Shown here: piece after piece, positions 25,209 to 34,933 of the stretch | Layout of the letters: every line of letters starts with the position of its first letter | Numbering within the stretch: position 1 is the first letter of the stretch | DNA from: Mucilaginibacter sp. | GTDB taxonomy: Bacteria; Bacteroidota; Bacteroidia; Sphingobacteriales; Sphingobacteriaceae | Length of the DNA stretch: 47,569 nt | NCBI RefSeq assembly: GCF_025362475.1 | Contig: NZ_JANYGH010000030.1 | Location: 1-47,569, forward strand | Reading direction: 5' to 3' | Notes under the pieces: model-generated | Databases searched by the model: none | What the model saw: the letters and a program-made list of their open reading frames with translations, nothing else | What the model was told of the DNA's origin: nothing | Translations under genes and position numbers: made by a program

Positions 25209-26135
25209 TTATTTGTATTTCACATTCGGAAAATCAATCTGTGCTTGCTTAAACTGTTTATCCCAGTCATCGGGCCAGCCAAACGCAAGGGTGGCCTGGT
25301 CTTTAAGATTAACGCCGGCTGCACCACTCCAGAAGTGTACAAACTCGCCATAGTTTAAATCCCTGGTGTATTGATAGCCATGGGCGTTTTTTACCTTAGG
25401 AAAGTTTTGAGCCAGTAATTCAAAATATTTATTCAATACCGCAGCATGGCCGTATTGGGAATAGATAGGATAAAACCAGTTTTTAAACCATTTTGATCCC
25501 GGACGAGGGAAAATGTCAGTTTGTGACTGCAGCTGATCATAAATCCTTGCTGCTTCGTCCTCCCTGCCAATGTGCATCATCACATCATAATTATAAATTT
25601 CCATGAACTTACTGTCGCCCCAAAGTACATCTGATGGCGAACCTTGAACACCATGACTTGCGCCACATACAATATGCCCGGTTTCATGTATCGGCACGCC
25701 AATTTGTTCTCCGGTTGGGTATGTCCAGTTATCTAATCCACAGTCGATGGTATTGCGGTAATCATGGCTTTCATCAAAATAAGATGCCGGATGCCCGCCC
25801 CCTAATTTGCCCTGGTGAAAAATTACATACAGCCGTGATGAGTCACCGAAGGCTCCATATGTTTTTTTAACATAGCTCCACACATCCGACATTGTTTTTT
25901 GAGGCCAGATAACTGACTTATCCACATCCTCATCGTAATAGAGAGACAGGTTATCATCGTAAAAAACACGGGATACTACAAGGTCATGAGTAAACCAATG
26001 CTCTTTCCATGTTTTGGGCGGTGCCCCGGCCGCTTCTGCTTTGGGCCCTTCAACGGTTTTGGTTTTGCTGCAGGATATAGAGAATAGGGTTCCAATTACC
26101 CCTAAGGATATTATTGCAATTTTACTTAATTTCAT
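25209..26135 (-). CDS. lipoprotein with zincin-like HExGH motif (copy B)
   Basis: A 308-residue lipoprotein with lipobox FSISC (Cys22) and motif HETGH (150-154), with Glu179 as candidate third ligand in GDSKFMEI. It is clearly paralogous to the 24202 gene, in the same order and strand, 59 bases apart. The two differ mostly in the N-terminal 45 residues, the loop after GHPASYFDxSHDYRNT, and the C-terminus. Keeping two copies with an intact motif suggests different specificity or dosage rather than redundancy. Confidence 0.8.
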   Translation of the reverse strand: MKLSKIAIISLGVIGTLFSISCSKTKTVEGPKAEAAGAPPKTWKEHWFTHDLVVSRVFYDDNLSLYYDEDVDKSVIWPQKTMSDVWSYVKKTYGAFGDSSRLYVIFHQGKLGGGHPASYFDESHDYRNTIDCGLDNWTYPTGEQIGVPIHETGHIVCGASHGVQGSPSDVLWGDSKFMEIYNYDVMMHIGREDEAARIYDQLQSQTDIFPRPGSKWFKNWFYPIYSQYGHAAVLNKYFELLAQNFPKVKNAHGYQYTRDLNYGEFVHFWSGAAGVNLKDQATLAFGWPDDWDKQFKQAQIDFPNVKYK

Positions 26136-26155
26136 GATTTTCTGTTGGTTGTAAT

Positions 26156-27574
26156 TTATTTCCTTATAACAACACCTATTGGTGCGCCCGGAATACCCGT
26201 GATTGTTTTAGTTACCACCCCATTTTTGCCAACGCTTACATCAAGCGTAATCAGGCTTCCATCAATACCTGCCGTTAATGTATTACCATCTGCGCTTAAT
26301 TGAATCATACTCACCTTTTTACCACCAAAGTTGGCATCAAGCGTTCTCAAATCCTCATTAACCGGGTTATAGCGATATATTTTATCATTAGATGTGAAAT
26401 AGATAATATCAACCGCCGATTGCTGCCATTGGGTATCTGTTTGCACTAACGATGCTCCTTTAAATACCCGCTTGTAGATAGGTTTTATTGACCTGGTGTT
26501 ATAATTCATCATATCAACATTGAACGAAAGCTCGAATACATCTCCTCCTCCTTCGGGTTTAAAAAACGCGTAGGAAATTCCGGGTACGGTTTGCATAAAT
26601 ACCAGGTTGCTTGTGCCTATGTTTTTTGGATCAAACGCGTTTCCTGTAACCGTATAATCGGCACCCATATAGTTACCGCCCGAATCAAATGTTATAAATG
26701 CCTTTTTTTGCGGATCGAACCCAAAAAAGTAGCTATAAGTACGGGTTATAAACTTTGATAAGGTATAATTGCCGGATTGAGGATTTGAAAATTTTCCAAA
26801 ATCGGGGGCGAAAGGAGCCGTAGAAGTAATGCTGAGGTATAATTTGTTATTAATTACACCTGTAGGGATTCCTTGAGAAGCTTCAAAATACTGGGGCACA
26901 ATTTTAGCGGGAGCATTAAAGAACTGGTCTTTAAAATCTCTTTTCTTGAGCATGGTATTTCCGTCGATAATAACGCTGTTTTTAATGGGATCCTGTGAAA
27001 CAACCCAGTAATCTTCTACCGAACCGGCCTGGTAAGCCAGTGGCTTGGCAAATAGTTGCACCGCATTAGCAGGCAAATTCTCGCCCATTAAATTAAAGTA
27101 CAGGTTGCTAAGCACTGTTTTATCATCAGGTTTAACAAATGATAGTTTAGTTACCCCATTATCAACACTCAATACCGTTGTTCCTATAGAAAATTGCGTT
27201 CCGCCCTGTATTTTAAATGGGTAAAAGTATTTTATGCCGTTCCTGTTATCGGTGATGGTTAGTTTTGCCGTACGCAGTTTGGGGCTAAGGTTATAAATAA
27301 ATTTAAGCGGATAGCCGGTGTATGTATCGGTGCGGGCGTCTTCTTCAACACTGATATCCCATTGATAAGAAAGATCTTTAAGCGGGCTAGCACCGGCGAT
27401 CTGAATATATGGTCTCAGAATCAATGAATCACCAACCAGCGCGTTAAAGGTATTATCTTTAAAGTTTACAACTACAGGCTCAGATGGCGGGTTGTAGTTG
27501 TAGTTACCCAGGTCCTTCTTACATCCATAAGAAGCAAGGATAAAAAGTATAAAAATGAATATTTTAAATTTCAT
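26156..27574 (-). CDS. PKD-like family lipoprotein
   Basis: A 472-residue outer-membrane lipoprotein: lipobox ASYGC (Cys18) and the KKDLGNYNYNPPSEP start that marks the PKD-like SusD-partner family. A PKD/Ig-like beta domain (about 35-125, with LSYQWDIS and AKLTITDNRNG) precedes a repeat-rich C-terminal part that looks like a beta-propeller (FGFDPQKKAFITFDSGG, IYFTSNDKIYRYNP, MIQLSADGNTLTAGIDG). Genes of this kind usually follow SusD and DUF4843 and probably bind the substrate at the cell surface. No catalytic residues are evident. Confidence 0.88.
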   Translation of the reverse strand: MKFKIFIFILFILASYGCKKDLGNYNYNPPSEPVVVNFKDNTFNALVGDSLILRPYIQIAGASPLKDLSYQWDISVEEDARTDTYTGYPLKFIYNLSPKLRTAKLTITDNRNGIKYFYPFKIQGGTQFSIGTTVLSVDNGVTKLSFVKPDDKTVLSNLYFNLMGENLPANAVQLFAKPLAYQAGSVEDYWVVSQDPIKNSVIIDGNTMLKKRDFKDQFFNAPAKIVPQYFEASQGIPTGVINNKLYLSITSTAPFAPDFGKFSNPQSGNYTLSKFITRTYSYFFGFDPQKKAFITFDSGGNYMGADYTVTGNAFDPKNIGTSNLVFMQTVPGISYAFFKPEGGGDVFELSFNVDMMNYNTRSIKPIYKRVFKGASLVQTDTQWQQSAVDIIYFTSNDKIYRYNPVNEDLRTLDANFGGKKVSMIQLSADGNTLTAGIDGSLITLDVSVGKNGVVTKTITGIPGAPIGVVIRK

Positions 27575-27596
27575 GATCTTATTTTTTTAAGAATGA

Positions 27597-28445
27597 CTAT
27601 ATGTTGATCTGATTTTTGTTTTCATCAATAAAAACATACTTATCTGCCGCCGGGAAATATTTGAGCAGGAATTTTTTAGTAGGGGCATTTACATTGTAAA
27701 AACCATAGTCGCCGCTATTATCAGTCCTTTTTACCAAAACATATCCTTTTTCGGGGTGACTTTTAACCCAATCAAACGGATAGGTAACAAACTCATGCAT
27801 ATTAGATATGTAGTAAAGCGTTCTCGGTATCTCCATATACCAATTAGGTGATGAGTTGGGTATTACCAGCGATGTGGATCCTGATGAGATCAGAAAAAGC
27901 TGGTGCTTTGTTCTGTTGTATGGACCTAATTGCCCCCAATATTTCCACCAATCCGGTTCTTCGAGCCTGTTTGAATAGATGATGCTTTTTGTGCGGATAT
28001 TTTCTGGCAGGCTGCTGCCAAAATCCACCCCACCAGAAACACGAACAGTTAAAACAACTGATTTGCTGGTTAAACCTGTATCAATGTTTTTAATGATAAC
28101 CGGTACTTTGGTGGTGCCGGAATCTGCCGGCATAATATAAAAGGGTTTCAACGGTTCAAAATGCAGTGTACGTACGGCGGTTGTGCCTCCGTCTACCACA
28201 TTCATGGCAAATTTTCTATCGTGATTTACTTTTTTGCCCGAAATTGCTACAGGCAACCAAATGGTGTCTTTTTCAACACCCTGCGTAAAAGCAAAAGAAA
28301 AAACGATGGCATCGCCGTTTGGTTTATCGGGCCTACTATAATTCAGATAAATGTTATCTGTGGAGTTGTAGGTAAGTATGGCGTCTTTTTTGCATCCTAA
28401 TATTGCTGTACAAACAATAAAAACGGAAAATATAATTCTTTTCAT
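27597..28445 (-). CDS. DUF4843 domain lipoprotein
   Basis: A 282-residue lipoprotein: lipobox TAILGC (Cys17) and KKDAILTYNSTDNIYLNY, the typical start of DUF4843 proteins, followed by two beta-sandwich-like regions (about 30-130 and 130-230). DUF4843 genes sit between SusD and PKD-like genes in many Bacteroidota uptake loci. Their function is unknown; a surface substrate-binding role is inferred from position. The operon spacing on both sides is short (11 and 22 bases). Confidence 0.85.
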   Translation of the reverse strand: MKRIIFSVFIVCTAILGCKKDAILTYNSTDNIYLNYSRPDKPNGDAIVFSFAFTQGVEKDTIWLPVAISGKKVNHDRKFAMNVVDGGTTAVRTLHFEPLKPFYIMPADSGTTKVPVIIKNIDTGLTSKSVVLTVRVSGGVDFGSSLPENIRTKSIIYSNRLEEPDWWKYWGQLGPYNRTKHQLFLISSGSTSLVIPNSSPNWYMEIPRTLYYISNMHEFVTYPFDWVKSHPEKGYVLVKRTDNSGDYGFYNVNAPTKKFLLKYFPAADKYVFIDENKNQINI

Positions 28446-28456
28446 TTTCGTTACAG

Positions 28457-29932
28457 TTAATTGGTTCTATAAGCTAATTCGTCAACCGGTAGCGGAAATA
28501 CGAATATTTGATTTGATGCCGGTTCGGATAAGGTTGAGGAAATGGTAACATCATGGTTTAACCGTTTGTACATATAAAACATCTGGCTTTCTCCATAAAA
28601 CTCCTTTCGGGCCTCTTTTACCAATAAATCAATAAACGTCTTTTTATCCGGTACGGTGGTCACCATGTATGAACCTATCCCGCGGTTAGCCCTGATGGTA
28701 TTGAAGTAGTCAAGCGCTTTTGTTGGATTGGTATCAAAAATTGATTCGGCAGCTATATAATACATTTCGCTGAGGCGCAATGCGGGTGCAACCAGTGGAT
28801 GCAGGTTTTTTAAAGGCAATGCATTGTTGATGTATTTTTGCAACACAGCACGATCTCCTCCTCCTGTTGTTGATGCCGTGGATACAAACCATTGTTTTAA
28901 CCGCAGATCTTCTGAACCAGCTTGTGCTTTTTCATAAATATCATTGATTTGATCAATGGTGCCACTATATTGGGGAGGGGTATTTGAGAACTGCCTTTGT
29001 AATTGTAAATTGATATCTTTGGTATCAATATACCAGCAAAATATCAGCTCCTTATAAAATATACGGTCCTTTTTGGTATTGTCATTTTCAATAAAGTTAT
29101 CCGGATTTGTAAAAGGGAATTTTTGCGACTCAATTACTTCCTGTGCGTTTGCCAGGCTGTTTATCACGTCGTTCTTATACAAATAGGCGCGGGCCAGTTC
29201 TCCACAAACTGCATAGTAATTCATTCTTTGGCGCCTGTTTTGAAAAAAAAGATCGGCATTGCTTGTTTCGTTACTAACAAGATCACTTGGGTAACCCACT
29301 ATATATGCCCCGTTAACAATTGGGTCTTTTTTAAGTAATGTTTTAGCCAGGTTAAGATCTGTAATGATTTTATCCAATGCGACGCTCACTGTAGAAAAAG
29401 CAGTGCTTTTGGTGCTAACAGAGGTTACATAAGGTATGCCTTTTGCTCCTGCTCCAGTTTTAAAAGAGGGGGCAAACATACGCAGCATATCAAAATGCAG
29501 GTATGCCCTTAAAGTTAAAGCCTCACCTTTTATAATGGCGTAGTTATCATCGGTAAAAATACTTTTCTTAGCGTCAATAGCATCAAGTATATAATTACAA
29601 TTGGCTATGGCGCGGTATCCCGAGGCCCATATTTCGTTGTTTTTGTTGGTTACCCAGATCTGCGAATAATCAAAATTGGCTATATCCTGGTTAATGACAT
29701 CATTAAACTGGTAGTTTTGAGCAAGGATATCCAGGTTGCTGAATGTAAGGTTACCGCCATACAGCGATTGTGATGAGCAATAGGTATAAACTCCGTTCAG
29801 TGCTTCTTTAAATCCTTGTTCGGTAGTAAACAACTGGTCCCTATCTATCTGCGACTCCGGCTTTACATCCAGAAATTTTTTGCATGATGAAAATGCCATC
29901 AATGCTGCAATTATGTATATATATTTCTTCAT
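28457..29932 (-). CDS. SusD/RagB-family nutrient-binding lipoprotein
   Basis: A 491-residue SusD-like protein from the ATG at 29932 (MKKYIYIIAALMAFSSCKKF, lipobox SSC). The frame extends to 29968, but the shorter start gives a normal lipoprotein signal peptide and lies 11 bases after SusC. The family features are present: DVKPESQIDRDQLFTTEQGFKEALNGVY near the start, the tetratricopeptide-like helices around ANCNYILDAIDAKKS, and the C-terminal LRLSEMYYIAAESIF / FNTIRANRGI / LLVKEARKEFYGESQMFYMYKR region. It acts as the lid of the SusC transporter and binds substrate at the outer membrane. Confidence 0.95.
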   Translation of the reverse strand: MKKYIYIIAALMAFSSCKKFLDVKPESQIDRDQLFTTEQGFKEALNGVYTYCSSQSLYGGNLTFSNLDILAQNYQFNDVINQDIANFDYSQIWVTNKNNEIWASGYRAIANCNYILDAIDAKKSIFTDDNYAIIKGEALTLRAYLHFDMLRMFAPSFKTGAGAKGIPYVTSVSTKSTAFSTVSVALDKIITDLNLAKTLLKKDPIVNGAYIVGYPSDLVSNETSNADLFFQNRRQRMNYYAVCGELARAYLYKNDVINSLANAQEVIESQKFPFTNPDNFIENDNTKKDRIFYKELIFCWYIDTKDINLQLQRQFSNTPPQYSGTIDQINDIYEKAQAGSEDLRLKQWFVSTASTTGGGDRAVLQKYINNALPLKNLHPLVAPALRLSEMYYIAAESIFDTNPTKALDYFNTIRANRGIGSYMVTTVPDKKTFIDLLVKEARKEFYGESQMFYMYKRLNHDVTISSTLSEPASNQIFVFPLPVDELAYRTN

Positions 29933-29943
29933 GTCGGTATTAA

Positions 29944-32900
29944 TTAAAATGTGGCTTGTAAAGAGCATGTTAAACTGCGGGCATAAGGATAATCAATACC
30001 TCTTTCAACCTGAACACTGGCTGATCTGAATATGTCATTAGCTGTCACTGCTGCTCTTAAAGATTGCAGGCCTAATTTTTTAGCAAAACTCTTTTTCAAA
30101 TCATAGGATAGGTAAATTGATTTCAGTTCAATCAGGTTATCCTTTTCCACAAACCGCGAGGTGGCATATGAAGTACCCAGATCAGTTATATTCTTATATA
30201 AAGCAATATCGCCGGGTTTTTGCCAACGTTGAGTAAGAGCGCGGCTATCCACATTAAAGCGTGGGTCAGCATTTTCAACCCTGTCAATCAGGGTTTGGTT
30301 ATACATATCGCCGCCAAACTTGTAATGAAAGCTAAAGCTTACCAAAAATTGCTTATAGGTAACATTGCCTCCAAAATAACCTTCGGCCTTAGGCGTGGCA
30401 TCGCCAACCGGCTGGGTGTCATTTACATCGTATACATAAGTAAGTGAGCCATCTTTTTTTACATAGATCTCTTTGCCGCTTTGCGGATCGATACCTAATG
30501 ATTTTACGGCATAGATTGCGTTTAGTGATTGCCCTTCTTTAAAACGAAGCAGTGGTGTGCCTTGCAGGTTGTTTTTTACATTTGACTGTACTGTATCAAC
30601 ATTGTAGTTGTATGATTTTAACGAGTTTGAAATTTTAACTATTGTGTTTTTATTGTGTGCAAAATTTCCTGTTAAATTAACATTCCAGTCTTTTGATTTA
30701 TAGGCATTAACAGTTAAGTAAAGTTCATAGCCTTTGTTTGACATATCGCCAAGGTTTTCTTTATAGGTAGCAAAACCGGTAGATGGCGCTATATTAACAT
30801 CGGTAACCAAACCCTTGGTTAACTTATAGTAATACCGCGGCGTAATCATAACCCGATCATGAAACAAGCCTAATTCAAGGCCCATATCATAATTGGTGGT
30901 TTTTTGCCATTTTAAATTTTCGTTGCCGTAGTTATTAACAATAGCGCCAACTCCTGTTGAATACCAATTGGATGTTTGATAATTATAAGTTGTTTTTGCC
31001 AACGAGGGTGGGAAATCTACCGAACCTGTAAGACCTGCTGTAGCGGTTAGCTTAAATCTTGAAATTGCAGAGAAGTTTTCCATAAAGCTCTCTTTGTGCA
31101 TATTCCATCCTATACCGCCGGCCCAAAAAGGTGCGAAACGGCTGTTTGAACCGAATGCCGATGAGCCATCCAAACGGAAGGAAGCATCCATGAGGTATTT
31201 GTTTTTATAGGCGTAACTCGCATTAAATAATGAACCTACCAACCTGTTTCGTGTTACTTCGCCGCCGGGTGCAGCATCGGGTGTATAGGTACGCGCAAAG
31301 CCAATGTTGGTAAATTTATCATTTGAAAAGCCCCTTGCTTCAAATGCTTTAAAATCATTTTTTGATGACGTTATATTGGTACCCAATACGGCGTTGATGG
31401 AATGCTCGCCAAGTTGTTTGTTGTATACAAACCTTACGTTACCATCAAAGGTGAGCGAATTGTTAACACTGTAAGCATAACTTCCCCTGTTTTGTATTTG
31501 GTCTGCAGGGCCGTTAAAAAATGAATTGCTGAAGGGAGAAACAAATCTATCGGCAGTGCTTTTACTATCGTTTACACTTATTAAACCAATCAGGCGTAAA
31601 CCCGATGTGATTTTCCAATCCATTGAAAAAGCATCAATGATTTCCAGGTAAGAGTTACGATCGAAATTGCCTAAACTGGCTTCATATAATGGATTGTAAA
31701 CCGGTTCGTTTCTGTATTGCCCGTATATCGGATCATTGATATGGGTATCAATTCTCCAGTTTGCAATTTCCCTTATTAAATTACCCGATGCATCTTTTAT
31801 CGGGTAATAGGGCTCCATTTTTACATAATCGGTAAAGCTGCCATATTTTGAATTTTCGCCATCAACCTGGGTAATGGTAACTTCATTTTTAAACAACAGA
31901 TTACGGGTGGGGTTATAAACAAAGTTCATACCGCCACTGTACCGGTTACGACCGGACGCTTTCATTACGCCGGGATTTGTTTGGTAACGAAGATCAATTC
32001 CATAACGGAAAGATGAGTCACCACCCTCGGCGTAAAGCGAATGCTTTTGGCCATAGGTATTTCTTAATGGCTGCGATAACCAATAGGTATTTACACCACC
32101 TACTATGTTTTTTAGTTTGCCGCTATATTGCTGGTCAAGGGCATCCTGGCTTTCAGCAGTATTGTTTGCTGCCGAATATAAACCAGCCAAACTTTCATAT
32201 TGCAGTTTCTGCGCTGCATTTAAAACATGGTAATCAGAAAGATCAGGCGCGGTAATATTCAACTCATAGTTGTATGATAGTTGTAGTTTGCCCGGGATTG
32301 GAGCTTTGGTAGTAATTACAATTACACCGTTTGCTGCTCTTGAACCGTAAACCGCTGTAGCTGCAGCATCCTTTAAAATAGTTATACTCGCTATCCGGTT
32401 TATATCAAGATCGGTAACTTTTTGAAGTGAAACCTCAAAGCCATCTAAAATAAACGCAGGCAGGTTATAGGTACTGGAAAGATTATTACGATCAATAAGA
32501 TTTTTGCTTAATGAAGGAAGTGTGGTAGAACCCCTTACGTTTATTTTAGGCAGGGCATTAGGGTCTGAACCTAAAAGGTTATTTTGATCTATCCTGAAAG
32601 AAGGATCAAACGATGCCAAACTTTCCATAATATTATTAGGGTTTAGCCGCTTCAGATCCTCTCCTTTAACTACTATGGCGCTACCGGTATAATTGTCCTT
32701 TTTAATAATTTGATAGCCAGTAACCACCACATCATTGATAGAACTAACTTTTTGACCCAGTTTTATTACAATTGGTTTTCCTTCGGCCGCTTTAATTTCT
32801 TTTGTATTATAGCCAATATAGCTAAGTATTAAAATGTCGCCTTCATCAGCGGTTACCTTAAATTCGCCGTTGCCGTTTGTTTGACCCAGGAACGCCCTGC

Positions 32901-33375
32901 TTTTTTTGAGTGCGATACTTACACCCGGTAAAGGTGCTTTATTTGCCGAGTCGAGAACGACGCCGCTTACTTCTATTTTTTTTGCTACAGGCTTTACCGG
33001 CTCCTCCTCGGGTATCTTGTTCCTGATTACAATTGTTTTATTAACAATGGTATAGGTGAGGTTGTAGTTTGTTAAACAAGTGTTTAATGCATCAGCAAGT
33101 GAAACATCTTTAAGGTCAACGTCTTTAGTTTTACCGGTGATATTTACTTGCCCGTTATAAAAAAACAAATAACCGGTTTGTTGTTTAATATCCTTAAAAA
33201 GGGTTTCGAGGGTTGCATTTTTTCTGGATATAGTTACATTTTGCGAGTAACTTGCTGCAGATAAGTGCATAGCGCCAACCAATAATAAAATAGTAGTGAG
33301 TTTCATCACTAAAAAGAGTTTGTACTTTACCGGCCCTATAGTGCATAAGGGATCGTAAAGAAAAGTTAATTTCAT
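29944..33375 (-). CDS. SusC/RagA-family TonB-dependent transporter with STN domain
   Basis: A 1143-residue outer-membrane transporter. A long signal region (about 1-45) precedes an STN signalling domain (about 48-118), then a CarboxypepD-regulatory-like beta domain (about 134-215), a plug (about 218-345, with LDGFEV and GSRAANGVIVITTK) and the TonB-dependent beta barrel, ending in a C-terminal Phe. The STN domain links transport to the FecR/ECF-sigma pair encoded upstream. With SusD it forms the uptake complex. The 213-base leader between FecR and this start holds no minus-strand terminator, but carries a plus-strand one that suggests an antisense RNA. The ATG at 33375 begins a long leader peptide as often seen in this family. 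Confidence 0.95.
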   Translation of the reverse strand: MKLTFLYDPLCTIGPVKYKLFLVMKLTTILLLVGAMHLSAASYSQNVTISRKNATLETLFKDIKQQTGYLFFYNGQVNITGKTKDVDLKDVSLADALNTCLTNYNLTYTIVNKTIVIRNKIPEEEPVKPVAKKIEVSGVVLDSANKAPLPGVSIALKKSRAFLGQTNGNGEFKVTADEGDILILSYIGYNTKEIKAAEGKPIVIKLGQKVSSINDVVVTGYQIIKKDNYTGSAIVVKGEDLKRLNPNNIMESLASFDPSFRIDQNNLLGSDPNALPKINVRGSTTLPSLSKNLIDRNNLSSTYNLPAFILDGFEVSLQKVTDLDINRIASITILKDAAATAVYGSRAANGVIVITTKAPIPGKLQLSYNYELNITAPDLSDYHVLNAAQKLQYESLAGLYSAANNTAESQDALDQQYSGKLKNIVGGVNTYWLSQPLRNTYGQKHSLYAEGGDSSFRYGIDLRYQTNPGVMKASGRNRYSGGMNFVYNPTRNLLFKNEVTITQVDGENSKYGSFTDYVKMEPYYPIKDASGNLIREIANWRIDTHINDPIYGQYRNEPVYNPLYEASLGNFDRNSYLEIIDAFSMDWKITSGLRLIGLISVNDSKSTADRFVSPFSNSFFNGPADQIQNRGSYAYSVNNSLTFDGNVRFVYNKQLGEHSINAVLGTNITSSKNDFKAFEARGFSNDKFTNIGFARTYTPDAAPGGEVTRNRLVGSLFNASYAYKNKYLMDASFRLDGSSAFGSNSRFAPFWAGGIGWNMHKESFMENFSAISRFKLTATAGLTGSVDFPPSLAKTTYNYQTSNWYSTGVGAIVNNYGNENLKWQKTTNYDMGLELGLFHDRVMITPRYYYKLTKGLVTDVNIAPSTGFATYKENLGDMSNKGYELYLTVNAYKSKDWNVNLTGNFAHNKNTIVKISNSLKSYNYNVDTVQSNVKNNLQGTPLLRFKEGQSLNAIYAVKSLGIDPQSGKEIYVKKDGSLTYVYDVNDTQPVGDATPKAEGYFGGNVTYKQFLVSFSFHYKFGGDMYNQTLIDRVENADPRFNVDSRALTQRWQKPGDIALYKNITDLGTSYATSRFVEKDNLIELKSIYLSYDLKKSFAKKLGLQSLRAAVTANDIFRSASVQVERGIDYPYARSLTCSLQATF

Positions 33376-33386
33376 ACTTTTGAATA

Positions 33387-33478
33387 GGAATGGGTTAATA
33401 AAATGCAGCGCGGAGTAACATCGATGCTGCCTGACCTTTTTTTGGTCGGAAGCGGTGAGAGGCTTCCGGCCTTTTTTG
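33387..33478 (+). ncRNA. candidate antisense small RNA over the SusC leader
   Basis: On the plus strand TACTTTTG (33375-33382) matches the -7 consensus TAnnTTTG, and about 70 bases later an intrinsic terminator stands alone: a 10-bp GC-rich stem (33444-33453 with 33462-33471) followed by TTTTTTG. No plus-strand protein gene lies here and the minus strand lacks a T run, so the terminator is oriented for a plus-strand RNA of about 90 nt. It would pair with the SusC leader from about 12 bases before its ATG. No -33 element is seen. SusC-linked antisense sRNAs are known in Bacteroides (DonS). Confidence 0.5.
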
Positions 33479-33588
33479 TCTTTAATGATGGGGAGCTTAT
33501 TGTAGTTATCTAATCATGTAAATCGTTTTATCAGTTTAAAAATCAGTTAGTTAATCGTTAAAATTGTGTAAGGTTTAGGGAAATGTTT

Positions 33589-34749
33589 TTATTTATCGTA
33601 GGATACTTTTACTGTTTTGCCTTCAACGTTGAATTTTAAGTTGTTGAGCTCAAGTATTCTGAAGACTTCGGTAAGGCTGCTATTCCTTGATATTTCTCCA
33701 AAGTATTTTTCGGGGGGTAAATTGCCTTCATAAACAACATCAATATTATACCAGCGGCAAATTTGGCGCATTACGCTTTTCAGGTCGTCGTTTTCAAAAG
33801 AGAATATGCCGTTTTTCCACGCGGTTTCCTTATCAAGGTTAACCTTGAGTCTGGCAATGGAGCCGTTGCCGGCCCAGCTCACGATGGCTTGTTCGCCGGG
33901 AACAATTAAACTGGAATTTGATGCCGAACTAACTTTAACAGAACCTTCTAATAAGGTTGTTTTAATGGCGCTTTCATCGGCATAAGCATTAATGTTGAAG
34001 TGTGTGCCCAATACTTCAATAGTTTGGATGGCCGACTTTACCCTAAAAGGCATCTGTTTGTTTTTAGTTACCTCAAAATAGGCTTCGCCGTTAAGGGTAA
34101 CTAATCGCTCGGTTCCTTTAAATGTGGTTGGGTATGTTAATGATGAAGCGGCGTTGAGCCATACATTGGTGCCATCGGGTAAGGTTATTTTGTACTGGCC
34201 TCCCCTGGGAGTAGCTACAGTATTTTGACCGGCATCGTTTGTGCTGGCTTCGGCCTTGTAAACTATTTGCCCATCAGCTGTTTTGGTGATGCTTGCGCCG
34301 GCTTGTTTGGCTATTTCGCCTTTGGTGGCATCATCAAGCGTAATTTTTGTTCCGTTGGCAAGTGTAAGCATGGCTTTATTACTGCCGGGAACTATACCCT
34401 TATAGGCGTTATTTATAAGGTTGGGCTTATGGTTGTTAGAAACAAAGATATAAGTAGTAATAGAGAGAAAGAAAAGAATAGAAGCCGCTATAGCGTATTT
34501 TATATAAATAGGCTTTAACCCAATAGAAAAGGTTTTTTTTTCGTGTTGCTTAATCCGGTCATCGATTGTTTTTTTAATAGCTCTTTTTAAAAAAACATAC
34601 TCCAACTCATTTTCATCTGTAATAAGGTCATCACTAACCTCAAACAGATCATAATATGATTCCAGGAACTTAATTTCTTCCCTGGTTGCTTCACCAAGGC
34701 GGTATTTTGTTAAAATTTCAAAAAAGTATTGCTTATTTGCTTCGTCCAT
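33589..34749 (-). CDS. FecR-family anti-sigma factor
   Basis: A 386-residue anti-sigma regulator: N-terminal cytoplasmic part (about 1-80) that binds the sigma factor, a single transmembrane helix (about 82-104, IYIKYAIAASILFFLSITTYIFV), then the periplasmic FecR domain (about 165-280, with YKITLPDGTNVWLNAASSLTYP and GEAYFEVTKN) and a C-terminal DUF4974 domain (about 315-383). It receives the signal from the STN domain of SusC and releases the ECF sigma. It lies between sigma and SusC in the classical order. Confidence 0.94.
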   Translation of the reverse strand: MDEANKQYFFEILTKYRLGEATREEIKFLESYYDLFEVSDDLITDENELEYVFLKRAIKKTIDDRIKQHEKKTFSIGLKPIYIKYAIAASILFFLSITTYIFVSNNHKPNLINNAYKGIVPGSNKAMLTLANGTKITLDDATKGEIAKQAGASITKTADGQIVYKAEASTNDAGQNTVATPRGGQYKITLPDGTNVWLNAASSLTYPTTFKGTERLVTLNGEAYFEVTKNKQMPFRVKSAIQTIEVLGTHFNINAYADESAIKTTLLEGSVKVSSASNSSLIVPGEQAIVSWAGNGSIARLKVNLDKETAWKNGIFSFENDDLKSVMRQICRWYNIDVVYEGNLPPEKYFGEISRNSSLTEVFRILELNNLKFNVEGKTVKVSYDK

Positions 34750-34933
34750 CTACATTCTTTATATAAACATGAGTCGGGAAATTTAAAATAGCCCACGTCA
34801 TTTAAAAATATTTTATCTTTTTTAATAAAAATACATTTAATGAAAGTAAATAGTGTGAATTAAGCAATAAAAAAACGCTGTTATTGTAAATAAAGCATTT
34901 ATGTGGAGTGCTTTTAGACTACATTAAGCCTGA

